Made by a program: the position numbers and the translations under genes. A stretch of DNA of 6,609 nucleotides. It comes from Gammaproteobacteria bacterium (GTDB lineage Bacteria > Pseudomonadota > Gammaproteobacteria > Pseudomonadales > Azotimanducaceae). Location: the NCBI GenBank assembly GCA_027293665.1, contig JAPUFN010000230.1, positions 1-6,609 on the forward strand, in the 5' to 3' direction. Below the pieces are notes generated by a model that was given only the letters and a program-made list of their open reading frames with translations, was not told the origin of the DNA and searched no databases. Numbering within the stretch: the first letter of the stretch is position 1; every line of letters begins with the position of its first letter. Positions 6,357 through 6,609 of this stretch are shown here, piece after piece.

Positions 6357-6609
6357 ATGTCAAAAGGGCACTCGCTACAAGACCCTTATCTCAACACGCT
6401 GCGCAAGGAAAGGATCCCGGTGTCCGTATATCTGGTCAACGGTATCAAGTTGCAAGGACAGATCGAATCGTTCGATCAGTTCGTGGTGCTCTTGCGCAAC
6501 TCTGTGAGCCAGATGGTTTACAAACATGCGATTTCTACCGTGGTGCCATCCCGTAATATTCGGTTAACAGGTGCCGATGCCGCAGAAGAATCTGAGGCAG
6601 CCACCGAGG
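6357..6609 (+). CDS. hfq: RNA chaperone Hfq, 3' end missing
   Basis: Hfq is the hexameric Sm-like protein that pairs small RNAs with mRNAs. The frame is open to the window edge, with 84 residues visible. The core aligns with E. coli Hfq without gaps to about residue 66: Q8, D9, F39, F42, K56 and H57 of the proximal (poly-U) face are present, as are Y25, I30 and L32 of the distal (A-rich) face, and rim residues R16, K17 and R19. The Sm2 block YKHAISTVVPSR (55-66) is intact. The tail then diverges into an Ala/Glu-rich acidic stretch (GADAAEESEAATE). The gene follows miaA, its usual neighbour, with its own leader and a strong ribosome site. hflX commonly comes next, but that lies outside the window. 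Confidence 0.98.
   Translation, partial: MSKGHSLQDPYLNTLRKERIPVSVYLVNGIKLQGQIESFDQFVVLLRNSVSQMVYKHAISTVVPSRNIRLTGADAAEESEAATE

Noticed and set aside
6259..6507. Plus-strand 82-codon frame across the hfq leader and gene
   Set aside because: It overlaps hfq in another frame with very basic, family-less content, whereas hfq itself is unmistakable.
1..6609. A novel defence, mobile or biosynthetic system
   Set aside because: All genes belong to known housekeeping families in a known conserved order. No accessory-type composition, transposase, integrase or unknown gene is seen.

Overview
The window is an ordinary, well-conserved stretch of a gammaproteobacterial chromosome. It is GC-rich (about 60 % by eye) and every gene is on the + strand. 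The gene order is nnr (yjeF) - tsaE (yjeE) - amiB - mutL - miaA - hfq, the widely conserved 'amiB-mutL-miaA-hfq' superoperon. Three features argue against an enterobacterium and for a Pseudomonas-like or other non-enteric lineage, probably without Dam/MutH-directed repair: MutL carries the D(M/Q)HA(X)2E(X)4E endonuclease motif, the amidase has a C-terminal LysM domain, and the Hfq tail is unlike that of E. coli. I cannot name the genus.

Layout. Positions 1-1457 hold nnr, whose 5' end is cut off by the window edge. After a 70-base spacer, tsaE runs from 1528 to 1956. The amidase gene most likely starts at a TTG at 1934 inside the end of tsaE and runs to 3280. An 85-base spacer leads to mutL (3366-5198), and miaA (5200-6144) follows after one base. 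The only sizeable gap, 6145-6356 (212 bases), is the hfq promoter and leader region. hfq begins at 6357 and is cut off by the right edge after 84 codons. No gap exceeds 300 bases. I see no tRNA, rRNA, insertion sequence, CRISPR array, attachment site or convincing intrinsic terminator.

How the genes work together. The row mixes housekeeping jobs. Nnr repairs damaged NAD(P)H. TsaE (t6A37) and MiaA (i6A37) serve the two main modifications of tRNA adenosine 37. AmiB cleaves septal peptidoglycan in the periplasm. MutL acts in mismatch repair, and Hfq is the sRNA chaperone. Tight spacing or overlap at tsaE/amiB and mutL/miaA suggests co-transcription and translational coupling. hfq has a strong Shine-Dalgarno site, its own candidate promoter and an A-rich leader with a run of Hfq-type (ARN) triplets, so it is probably also expressed and autoregulated separately.

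I found no undescribed system here. The points most worth a second look are the hfq leader (heat-shock-like promoter and ARN run), the short tandem repeats in the MutL linker, and the TTG start of the amidase inside tsaE.
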